From Heterobasidion occidentale (taxonomy: Eukaryota > Basidiomycota > Agaricomycetes > Russulales > Bondarzewiaceae), in assembly GCA_039111635.1 (NCBI GenBank), contig JBCAQO010000126.1, positions 1 through 25,959 of the forward strand: a stretch of 25,959 nucleotides of DNA. Direction: 5' to 3'. The notes beneath the pieces are model-generated. The model searched no databases. It was not told where the DNA came from and saw only the letters and a program-made list of their open reading frames with translations. Below are positions 10,910 through 19,125 of the stretch, piece after piece (the stretch's first letter is position 1; each line of letters starts with the position of its first letter). The position numbers and the translations under genes were made by a program.

Positions 10910-11515
10910 ATGTCATTCACGTTGTCGATCATGACACCAGGGACTGAAGAGACCACGCCTGATTGCCATGATCCTGAAAGGACATTGCTGAGGCTTGTAT
11001 CATATACGAGGCACATCACGTATCTCCTTGTCGCCACGTCGTGTACCGATATTATCTTGTATTGCCATACTTTAGTTGGTCTTTACCGGTATTGCCCACA
11101 AGCGAAGCAGGTCATATCCATTTGTTCAAAAGATAACCTACATGTCGCTAGTCTCTTGCAAGAGCGACGCGAGCCCAATCACCAATGTGCACTGAGCCAC
11201 AGCGTCTCGATCGGTCCTTGCAGCGGCCTGCCGCCGCAGTCGATATATTCAATGAAACCGATCGGAGTTCAGCCAGACAACGGTCAAAAGAGAAGCGCAC
11301 CTCTGCAACACGGGAGGCGCCCTTTTAGGGGATCTTCTGAACATGAACAAAGCAAGCATAAGGCGGTATTTGGAGATGTCCCTCGTTCAAAGAGACAAAT
11401 ACCGTGTCATGCACGGACGTCCGTGCCGCGATCACCACGGCGGTGCAGTGCGAGTGACAGGGGTGAGCTACCACACTCAATGACAGGACGGAGGATGTCC
11501 AGCCTCAGATCTTGA
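10910..11515 (+). CDS. Unrecognised 201-codon frame, left arm
   Basis: An ATG-started frame that points towards the centre of the palindrome and diverges from the kinase 247 bp away. The product is Cys-, Ser- and Arg-rich with no domain or signal recognised. Its mirror copy at 11758-12363 is also open, with about nine residue differences and no indel. Because the arms are near-identical, that openness is only weak support. It could be a leader or promoter region and not a gene. Confidence 0.15.
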   Translation: MSFTLSIMTPGTEETTPDCHDPERTLLRLVSYTRHITYLLVATSCTDIILYCHTLVGLYRYCPQAKQVISICSKDNLHVASLLQERREPNHQCALSHSVSIGPCSGLPPQSIYSMKPIGVQPDNGQKRSAPLQHGRRPFRGSSEHEQSKHKAVFGDVPRSKRQIPCHARTSVPRSPRRCSASDRGELPHSMTGRRMSSLRS

Positions 11516-11608
11516 GGAAACTGATCGTCCTAGCGAGACCCACCTTGATCAACTATGGCACGGAGTTTTTTTTTGTATGTCTTGCAACATCCGTGGAATC
11601 CTCCGGTA

Positions 11609-11663
11609 CTCTACACTACAGCCAACGAGACTGCTGAGCAGTCTCGTTGGCTGTAGTGTAGAG
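11609..11663. repeat. Centre of the palindrome: 55-bp perfect inverted repeat
   Basis: Twenty-seven bases on each side of G11636 are perfectly complementary, after which a single-base indel (GGTAC against GGTATC) interrupts and the symmetry resumes. There is no spacer: the loop is one base. Confidence 0.95.
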
Positions 11664-11757
11664 ATACCGGAGGATTCCACGGATGTTGCAAGACATACAA
11701 AAAAAAACTCCGTGCCATAGTTGATCAAGGTGGGTCTCGCTAGGACGATCAGTTTCC

Positions 11758-12363
11758 TCAAGATCTGAGGCTGGACATTCTCCATCCTGTCATTGAGTGT
11801 GGTAGCTCACGCGTGTCACTCGCACTGCACCGCCGTGGTGATCGCGGCACGGACGTCCGTGCATGACACGGTATTTGTCTCTTTGAACGAGGGACATCTC
11901 CAAACACCGCCTTATGCTTGCTTTGTTCATGTTCAGAAGACCCCCTAAAAGGGCGCCTCCCGTGTTGCAGAGGTGCGCTTCTCTTTTGACCGTTGTCTGG
12001 CTGAACTCCGATCGGTTTCATTGGATATATCGACTGCGGCGGCAGGCCGCTGCAAGGACCGATCGAGACGCTGTGGCTCAGTGAATATTGGTGATTGGGC
12101 TCGCATCGCTCTTGCAAGAGACTAGCGACATGTAGATTATCTTTTGAACAAATGGATATGACCTGCTTCGCTTGTGGGCAATACCGGTAAAGACCAACTA
12201 AAGTATGGATATACAAGATAATATCGGTACACGACGTGGCGACAAGGAGATACGTGATGTGCCTCGTATATGATACAAGCCTCAGCAATGTCCTTTCAGG
12301 ATCATGGCAATCAGGCGTGGTCTCTTCAATCCCTGGTGTCATGATCGACAACGTGAATGACAT
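11758..12363 (-). CDS. Unrecognised 201-codon frame, right arm
   Basis: Mirror copy of the frame at 10910-11515, convergent with it across the centre. No domain recognised. See the left copy for the reasons for low confidence. Confidence 0.15.
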   Translation of the reverse strand: MSFTLSIMTPGIEETTPDCHDPERTLLRLVSYTRHITYLLVATSCTDIILYIHTLVGLYRYCPQAKQVISICSKDNLHVASLLQERCEPNHQYSLSHSVSIGPCSGLPPQSIYPMKPIGVQPDNGQKRSAPLQHGRRPFRGSSEHEQSKHKAVFGDVPRSKRQIPCHARTSVPRSPRRCSASDTRELPHSMTGWRMSSLRS

Positions 12364-12874
12364 ATAGAGCGGCTGATGTAGTGAGCAGTGGCCTCTCGCG
12401 GGGCTTGAATTATCCGGTGGCGGACAACGAACGATGTGTCCGGACTCCGCATTCGCGTTTTGATCTCAACGTCCACGATCTCACACGGTAGCACGGCCAC
12501 TGGGTACAAACGAGCATTGGTCGTTGGCCTCGAGTACTTAAACCTTCTGAATCTCTACCGTAAGTGTCCTCACATTGGTTTTCTGATTTCCTACAACTCA
12601 CTTGTCGAACATGTCTACTCCTCTGCTGCTTCAAACTGGTGGCAAACCACAGAAATACAAAGAATCAGCTGCTCAACGATTTAGTCTTGCGGCTCCCGAC
12701 AGAGCCTCCACGCAATATAAGAAATTTGCCCACGAAATGCGGGATGAATTTGTCGGGCCCATGCCGTTGATAAATTCATCGATACTTTCATGCACACTGA
12801 GACCGTCCGTGAGCTTCCGGAAGGTTACGTTGATGCATTCGAAGACAACACTGCCGGTGGTACAGGATTCGAGG

Positions 12875-12939
12875 GTAGATTTTTGAGTATCTCCCATCTC
12901 CAAATAGATCATATCTTAATCATTTTATATATTTTGTAG
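12875..12939 (+). other. Intron 1 of the right kinase copy (65 bp, uncertain donor)
   Basis: Mirror of 10398-10334, with the same one-base phase problem between GTAGAT donor and TTTTGTAG acceptor. Confidence 0.45.
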
Positions 12940-13989
12940 ATAAACGCTGTGAATGAAGCCGGTATTTGTCCTGACCTCGTCCTAGTCGACACAACCTTCA
13001 AAGAGGATCGGGACCAGAAACCCGATATCTCTGTATACAAGGCGAGCAACGTACCAGAACTCGGTGCAAGTTTTAAGCAAATGGAGGTACCCATCGAATG
13101 TAAACCGTTGGCCGACGATCCGTTCGTGGATCCAAATCCAGATGCGAAGTCTAGGAAGGCCCACTCGTTTCAACACATGACTGATCTGGCCATCCATAAC
13201 ACAGGTCAAATCATATCGTACACCAACCTCATTTTTCGATCGCAGCCTCGATGCTTCGTCTTCTCGGTCCTCTTTCTCCAAAACTACGCTCGTTTCATTC
13301 GCTGGGATCGTGCTGGTGCTGTCGTTACCGAACGCTTCGACTGGCGGACGAACGTCGTTCATCTGGCGAGATTCTTCTGGCAGTACAACCATCTCTCTGA
13401 CGAGCAGCGTGGACACGACATTACGGTATCGACGCCAACAGCGGAGGAAATTGAGATGACGAAGGTGGAATTAGACAAACGGGCCAGAGTCCTAGCCCGT
13501 GTGAGGGGTGAGGATGAGGAGACCCACCCAAGCGATACGCTTCGGACGACACGTTTCGGAAGTTCCTTGTGGTGAATGAGAACGACCAGAGCGAGAACTT
13601 CCTGGTGGCATCTCGAGCGCAGTTCCAGGGACGCAGCCCGACTGGTAGGGCCACCGAGGGATATGAGGTGTTCGATCTCTCGACGAAGAAGCTTGTTTTC
13701 CTCAAGGATAGTTGGAGATACGTTTCTGACGGGGTCCATAAAGAGGGCGAGACTTATGAGATTCTGGCGCAGGCTCAGGTCCCATACATTCCTCACGTTC
13801 TCTACTCGGGTGATGTGGGGAACCAGGGGACGCGAACCCACGAATTTTCACAGACAAGAAAGGGCTTGAAGGTCAAGGAGATAGAGAAGCACAGGCATTA
13901 TCGGATTGTGCTGCAAGACATAGGACGTCCGTTATCCGAGTTCAATTCGACTTTCGAACTATGTTGTGTGATTATGCATGCAATCGAAG

Positions 13990-14043
13990 GTGGGTTTCAT
14001 ATTGTATATCTATCTCTGGCCTATAGCTGAATATGCACTATAG
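13990..14043 (+). other. Intron 2 of the right kinase copy (54 bp)
   Basis: GTGGGT donor, CTATAG acceptor, phase 1; equivalent to 9283-9230 in the left arm. Confidence 0.75.
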
Positions 14044-14204
14044 CTCATCAGGAAGCATACAATGCTAAGGTGTTCCATCGGGACATCAGCGGCGGGAATA
14101 TTTTGATCACAGATGAAGGGACTGGACTCCTTATTGATTGGGATTTGGCAACGATCCTGTCTGATGATGGCAAAGCGACGCAGTCTGCGTTGAATTCGAT
14201 GACG

Positions 14205-14266
14205 GCGAGTCTTTCTCTGTCTGCTTGAGCGACCTTCATCTGATATACTGTCCGATGGACGCGTAG
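14205..14266 (+). other. Intron 3 of the right kinase copy (62 bp, GC-AG)
   Basis: The donor reads GCGAGT where the left arm has GTGAGT; the acceptor GCGTAG is unchanged. GC-AG introns can still be spliced, so this is a weakening and not certainly a loss. Confidence 0.65.
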
Positions 14267-15133
14267 GGAACATGGCAATATATCTCTGCGGATCTTCTCA
14301 GCGTCAACAAAGTTCATGAATTTCGCGACGATCTTGAGTCATTCCTTCACGTCCTTCTATATTACAGCATCCGATACGTCAAGCATGACGCTTCTCTTTT
14401 TCGTGCAATTTCCAGTGCAGTCTATCGTCATTTTGATAGCACATTCAGAGATGACGAACAACAGACTCGTGGAGGAGAAGGTAAACTAGAATATTTCAAC
14501 TATGCACCGCCTCGCCTGCTTGGATACCCTAGCATCAAAAAATTTCTTCATTCCGCACATGCCACGCTAATCAACGATCTTCGAAAGCTATTCGTCCCGG
14601 TCTACACGGAGATGGACCTAGAATTCGGAACATCGTATCCTTCCAAAAACGACGCACTCAAGCAACTGAAATCCTCAGAAAAGTACCTCCAGATATACAA
14701 AGAGCACCTTGGCAAGGATGGATGGCTGACGAACAACAAAAGCTATGACATGCTTGACTTTTGGCCTGCCCCTTCTATTATTCCAGCTCCGCTACGCGCA
14801 TCTGAACTGCGAGCGACTGAGAAACGCAAGAGCGACGAAGCTGGTCTCAGCACCGAAAGATCCAAGAGCCGGCGGCGGAGAACTGAGCATGGGGTCGTGA
14901 CCAGCGAGGGTTCTGGAAGCAAGCGCCAGAAAGCGGAAATTGAAGCCCACCAGGGTGAAGAATCGAGCAAGTCGTAGACGACGGAGACCAGAACCCCAGA
15001 TGGCGAGGGCTCCAGGGTGGGAGAAGATTCCAAGAGAGGAAGTCGCAAGCTAGGAACTTTGCCTATCACGGTGGAATCGGAGTTGGAAGGGTAGGTCATC
15101 TTGGCAGAATTCATCGTGTGTCACTGTTGCCTT

Positions 15134-15391
15134 GAACATGGCCTATGTACTTGTTTCGCTGCTTTTTTGTCTGGTTCGTTCTCCCAAGCCTTAGTCTGTC
15201 TCTATCATTGATTTAGTATAGAGTTTCTTCTGATGTATGCCACTCCAAGTGTAGATAGCCTGTGATTATGATTCTCCTGCACCCGTATCGCTCGGTTGAA
15301 ACATCAGCAAACCCGTAACCGGTCCCAGCCAGTCCCAGAGCCCCAGGTGCTCCCAGATGCTTAGGTCATCTAGGATCTGGTTAGATGTCTG
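15134..15391. other. 258-bp segment present in the right arm only
   Basis: It lies 157 bp beyond the right kinase stop and is replaced in the left arm by a direct junction (near 8145) between the flanking sequences. No coding frame, clear terminal repeat or target duplication was seen, so it looks like ancestral 3' flank deleted from the left arm more than an inserted element. Confidence 0.6.
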
Positions 15392-15443
15392 CATCAGGAA
15401 TCTGACTGCCGAGACCTAGCTTTCACTAGGTCCACTAGAGCTA

Positions 15444-15760
15444 GAAGTGTCTAGAGATAGCTAGTGATGACTCGATATTTTGGTCTCAGTCTGTGTAGAT
15501 AACCCAAGCTCGATCCTTTCCAAAACGGGAAAGTAACTCTAGTCAAGTCTTGCAAGGCAAGGCAGATGTCTCTCAAGATACCACTATCTATGATCAGAGA
15601 CAGCTCTAGGATTATCTTGTAAGACAATAGTGAGCACAATGTAAAGCATGGAATAGCTTGCTTATCCCGACTCTTTACTTCATCTGATGTTTTCGAAAGG
15701 AAATTTTGAAATTATCATATTGTCAGAAAGATTATTACAAGCTATACTAGAGTACACTAC
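15444..15760. repeat. Outer, diverged half of an inverted repeat (right side)
   Basis: About 15445-15640 is the diverged reverse complement of 7890-8088 (roughly 75% by eye). From 15640 to 15760 the sequence is AT-rich with no assignable feature. Confidence 0.5.
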
Positions 15761-15769
15761 AGAATTGAG

Positions 15770-15795
15770 GGCCCTCTGCATGAGAGCAGAGGGCC
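15770..15795. repeat. Perfect hairpin, 10-bp stem
   Basis: GGCCCTCTGC (15770-15779), six-base loop ATGAGA, GCAGAGGGCC (15786-15795). It marks the left edge of the minisatellite. A role as a transcription stop is not supported in a eukaryote. Confidence 0.8.
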
Positions 15796-15819
15796 TGTGA
15801 TGGAAAGGACGTGACCGGC

Positions 15820-16660
15820 ACTGAACGTGAGCAGAGGAGAGCGCAGGCGAAACCTGTGCCAGAATGACGAGCCTGTGGGGGAAGGACGGGCCTGCGCTCG
15901 TCTTGAACAAATGTGGGCAGAGATGCTTGGCGGTAGCGGCAGCAGAGGGTCAAGACGAGATAAGACGAGGCTGCGCTCATCTTGTACGAGCGCGGGCAAA
16001 GATGGTCGGTGGCGGGAGGTCACCATGAGACAAGACGAGGCCACGCTCGTCTTGTACAAGCACGGGCAGAGATGCATGAGTAGTGGTGGTGGGGAGACAA
16101 AAAGAGACGTGCCCATGCTCGTCTTGTACGAGTGCGGGCAGAGATGGTTGGTGGTGGCGGTGGGGAGACAAGACAAGACAAGACAAGACAAGACAAGACG
16201 AGGCCGTGCTCGTCTTGTACGAGCGCAGGCAGAGATGCGTGAGCAGTGTTAGTGGGGAGACAAAAGAAGACATGCCCACGCTCGTCTTGTACGAGCGCGG
16301 GCAGAGGCAGTGGTGGGCAGCGGCGGGGGGAAGAACAAGGAGGGCAGCACAAGTCGTCAGGCAACGACGTGGTAGCGGCACGTGCTGGCATGTGCCATTG
16401 CCACATCAATGTGTCGTTGCGTGTGCTGCTCTGCCTCTTGCTCTCACTGCCATGCACTACTTGTACAAAACAAGTGTGGGTTCATTATCTCTCCATGCTA
16501 CTGCCTACCTGCACCCATGCCCATACTCTCACGCTGCCGCTGCCGATCCCTGCCTGCGCTTGCACAAGACGAGTACAGGCTTGTCTTCTCTGGATGCTGC
16601 CGCCTGGTATTCTCTCGCTGCCGCTGCCCAACCCTGTCTGTGCTCATACATCTGGAAAAC
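15820..16660. repeat. Minisatellite, units of about 72 bp, with an orientation switch
   Basis: The core GCTCGTCTTGTACGAG recurs at 15895, 15975, 16045, 16117, 16208 and 16280, giving spacings of 80, 70, 72, 91 and 72 bp. It is followed in each unit by a GC-rich GGGCAGAGATG-like block. The 91-bp spacing contains an internal ACAAG pentamer run (about six copies, near 16168-16197). Several units hold ACAAGACGAG, six bases, CTCGTCTTGT, a perfect 10-bp stem. From about 16440 to 16660 two degenerate units occur in the opposite orientation (TGCACAAGACGAGTACAGG). Because 72 is divisible by three, long open frames with repeating residues appear on both strands; they are not taken as genes. Confidence 0.9.
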
Positions 16661-18276
16661 CACCCCCTTGTATTAGCTCTGGACGGGAGTAGAGTCTGTG
16701 CCTTGTTATCAGATTCCACTCCCTCACTAAGGTCTGGACGCCTGGACAGAGCATCAGCATGATTGGTAGTTCCAGCTTTGTAACTGAGCTGGAAGTCAAA
16801 TCGAGACAAAAACAGACTCCAGCGCGCTTGTCGCCTTGATAGGTCGTGCGCGGTCTGAAAGTGTTCCAGGTTCTTGTGGTCCATCCAGATCTCAAAGGGA
16901 TTTCTAGCACCTTCGAGGTAGTGTTTCCAGTGTTCCAGTGCCTTGATGATTGCAAGGAGTTCGCGATCATGCACGTCATAATTGTTTTCGGGTGGTAAAA
17001 GTGATTCCGAGAGGTAAGCCACTGGGTGCCAGTCATTATCAGGTCCTTCCTGTAAAAGGACTGCACTATATGCGGAGAGGGAGGCGTCGGTGACGAGCCG
17101 GTAGGGGCACATCGGGTTGGGGTATATTAGGACGGGTTGACTGATGAAAGCTTTCTTCAATTGGTCAAAAGCCCGTTGGCAATCTGTGGTCCAGTCCCAT
17201 TTCATGTCTTTCTTGGTGAGGTCATGTAAGGGTCGCACGATCAAAGAGAACTTGTTGATGAATCGCCGATAGAAATTCCCTAAACCTAAGAAAGAGTGGG
17301 TGTCTCGGACTGTGCGTGGACAGGGCCATTCCTGGATCGCTTCAATCTTCGAATCCTCCATAGCAATGTGATTTTTTTAAATCGTGGATCCCAAGTAGTT
17401 TAGCTTTTCCTTGTGGAACTCACATTTCTCTGGCTTGAGGTATAGATCGTTGTCGCGCAGGATTTGGAGAACTTGTGAAACAATCACAATGTGTTCTGCC
17501 GTGGTTGTTGTGAAGATGAGGATGTCATCCATATAGACCGTGATTTTCCGGGCCAGGATGAGCTTTTGGAAGATCATGTTTATCATGGCCTGGAAGGTCC
17601 CTGGGGAATTGCACAGCCCAAAGAACATTACCGTAGGTTCAAAGAGTCCCAAAGGCGTCACAAAGGCCGCCTTGGACTCGTCCCCTTTCCTGATGCGTAC
17701 GTTGTTATATCCCCACTGAAAATCTAGTTTCGAGAATACCATTGCCCCTTGGATGACATCCAAGAGTTCTTGGATTAGTGGTAAGGGGGTGACGTCTCAA
17801 ATGGTGTGTTCATTAAGATGGCGATAATCCTGTACCGGGCGTAATTTCCCATCCTTCTTGTTTATAAAGAAGAAGGAGGCCGCTGTCAATCGACGTATTG
17901 TCCCTCTAGAAAGGTGCTCCTTGACAAATTTTCCCAGATTGTCGTGTTTATCCGGGCTCAAGGGGAATATTCTTGGAGCTTGGGGTTTAAAAGACGGCTT
18001 GAGATTTATTGCATGGTCCCACACAGTGTGCTTGGGGAGCCATTGTGATCGTCTCTTGCTGAAAATGTCGAGGTAGGAATGGTATTCCGATGGCACGTGA
18101 TCTTTTAGATCGGTCGTGTTGATCTCCTCTTCCAGGTCTTCGTCAAAACTAGCGAACCCCAAGGGTTTGGAAGCTACCTTCCTGATGACGGGTTCTTCTC
18201 CGCTAGCCATTGCGGAGGAGTCAGACGGTATTTGCGCCTTCTCAGCAACTTTTCCTGAAGCTTCGTCCTGGGCTAC
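16661..18276 (-). pseudogene. Gypsy-1 pol fragment: reverse transcriptase and RNase H
   Basis: Ty3/gypsy pol, one reading frame from 18276 to the minisatellite. It begins in the linker before RT (KPLGFASFDEDLEEEI). RT motifs: ASFFFINKKDGKLRPVQDYR, FSKLDFQWGYNNVRI, VMFFGLCNSPGTFQ and an intact YMDD. The connection GNFYRRFI follows, then RNase H with all main acidic residues (VTDAS, DRELLAI, WMDHKNL, HADALSRRPD). Two stops interrupt the frame: TGA at 17797-17799 and TAA at 17377-17379. No frameshift was found. Protease and gag are missing upstream because the LTR at 18277-19112 abuts; integrase is missing downstream because coding similarity ends in the minisatellite near 16660. The element cannot move itself. 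Confidence 0.9.
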
Positions 18277-18327
18277 TGTTAGGTCGTAGACCTATCACGT
18301 GCACCGATGCACGAAGGGGTCCCCAGG

Positions 18328-18654
18328 CTAAACCTCTGCTGGTTCGAAGAGTCGTAGACTCCAACGGATAAAGACGATGGAGCGCCTTTGAGCTCTTTCA
18401 AGGAATGCGGGGTTGCTGTCTGCTTTGTCCTCAAAGAGATGGAGGAGATGAGTCTCGAGATCTTCTCTGTAGAGAGGAGGAACGGGATGCTCTTCTCCTG
18501 TCCAACAGATGACACGAGGGGGTGTCCAACTGAGAACACGGAAGGCGGCGAGGCCTTGGTAGTAGCGGATGAGTAGAGGGAGGGATGGGAAGGGAGACGA
18601 GTCCAGCGCTTCGTCAGACCGTGTAAAGAGTTTCACAGATCTGACAGAGATCAC
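18328..18654 (-). other. 108-codon frame inside the LTR
   Basis: An open frame lying downstream of the LTR TATA box, in the transcribed direction. It has no ATG where the open frame begins (it opens at GTG), and no domain was recognised. Probably a chance frame in R/U5, though the LTR transcript would contain it. Confidence 0.2.
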
Positions 18655-18751
18655 GAAGCGTGAGCTAGGAAGGTAGCCAGACGCTGGGTGCAGTGCAGAG
18701 ATTGAGTGTATTACAGGTGAACGAGCTGAGCTTCTTAGAAGCTCATCTCGG

Positions 18752-18760
18752 CTATTTATA
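18752..18760 (-). promoter_or_regulatory. TATA box in the LTR
   Basis: TATAAATAG on the minus strand. About eight bases further downstream lies a 17-bp palindrome, GAGCTTCT, one base, AGAAGCTC (18744-18728), which would sit near the start of the transcript. Confidence 0.55.
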
Positions 18761-19115
18761 CAAAGAAGTGTCTAGGGCAGGATCACGATCTGGTCTGTGC
18801 ACTTCTCAGGTACCGAAGTCAACGATCGAGATCTGTAAGCTAGAATCCATCATCGACCTGTTATGTAACTATATATAGTAATTGGATCACTAAGTGTCTG
18901 TCTACATCTTCGATCAATCAGGAACCAGGAATGGGGGTCAGTTACCAATGTCTATCCACATCAAGAAGCAGGAACCAGAAGTCAGTGTTCATGCGTCAGC
19001 ATGTAAATGGTAAGGAGTCAATTGAACCCGGTCCGAGTCTGAATAACGTCTGAAGCACTTGACCAGCCCGTCGGTTCACGTGCGAAGCACGTGTTAGGAC
19101 GCGGTCCTAACACTA

Positions 19116-19125
19116 CCCCCTCTCT
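19116..19125 (-). other. Polypurine tract before the 3' LTR
   Basis: AGAGAGGGGG followed by TAG and then the LTR start TGTTAGG. This is the position and composition expected for the plus-strand primer of reverse transcription. The extra ORF's TAG stop (19126-19124) overlaps it. Confidence 0.7.

Larger units (their letters stand above)
8089..11635 (+). repeat. Left arm of the giant palindrome
   Basis: The sequence is matched in reverse complement by 11637-15443. Paired positions sum to 23272 at the centre and drift to about 23275 near the kinase 3' end, which means only a few single-base indels over 3 kb. Substitutions run at about 2% judged from the 201-codon frame. Compared with the right arm it lacks a 258-bp segment (right-arm 15134-15391). 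It holds a minus-strand FunK1 kinase copy and a plus-strand 201-codon frame. Confidence 0.95.
12611..14977 (+). pseudogene. FunK1-family fungal protein kinase, right copy (broken)
   Basis: Same gene as 10663-8185 on the other arm. Exons: 12611-12874, 12940-13989, 14044-14204 and 14267-14977. The catalytic loop reads HRDIS followed by GGN, closer to the family consensus than the left copy's GRN. LIDWDLA and GTWQYISADLL are intact, so the C-lobe is open here. Private lesions: a 1-bp deletion at 12765/12766 (GCCGTT against GCCTGTT), a 1-bp deletion at 13521/13522 (GAGACCC against GAGAACCC), a CAG-to-TAG change that ends the tail at 14975-14977, and a GC in place of GT at the donor of intron 3. 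None is shared with the left copy. Two frameshifts upstream of the catalytic loop make it a pseudogene as written. Confidence 0.85.
11637..15443 (-). repeat. Right arm of the giant palindrome
   Basis: Reverse complement of 8089-11635. It is about 98% alike over the first 3.4 kb from the centre, then carries a 258-bp segment absent from the left arm (15134-15391), then matches at about 90% for a further 50 bp before the symmetry fades. Confidence 0.95.
18277..19112 (-). mobile_element. LTR of 836 bp (3' LTR of gypsy-2)
   Basis: The ends are TGTTAG and CTAACA on either strand. Orientation is set by a TATA box read on the minus strand (18760-18752) and by the purine tract just upstream (19125-19116). 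Both ends carry nested hairpins: TGTTAGGAC, 3 bases, GTCCTAACA (19112-19092), overlapping CACGTGC, 3 bases, GCACGTG (19093-19077); and at the other end TAGGTC, 3 bases, GACCTA (18280-18294) next to CGTGCA, 4 bases, TGCACG (18298-18313). The U3 part has two imperfect copies of a TGGTTCCTG..TAGACA block. CTAC flanks both sides (18273-18276, 19113-19116). A second LTR is not in the window. Confidence 0.8.

Noticed and set aside
15757..16692. Long overlapping open frames on both strands (up to about 197 codons)
   Set aside because: They arise because the minisatellite unit is a multiple of three without stops in several frames. The products are simple repeats with no start context or domain.
18273..19116. 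CTAC on both sides of the LTR as a target duplication of a solo LTR inserted after a gag gene
   Set aside because: The right-hand CTAC is the usual spacer between the purine tract and the LTR start, and a four-base match can be chance. The purine tract and TATA orientation fit a 3' LTR of a larger element better. A solo LTR or a MITE-like element remains a minor alternative.
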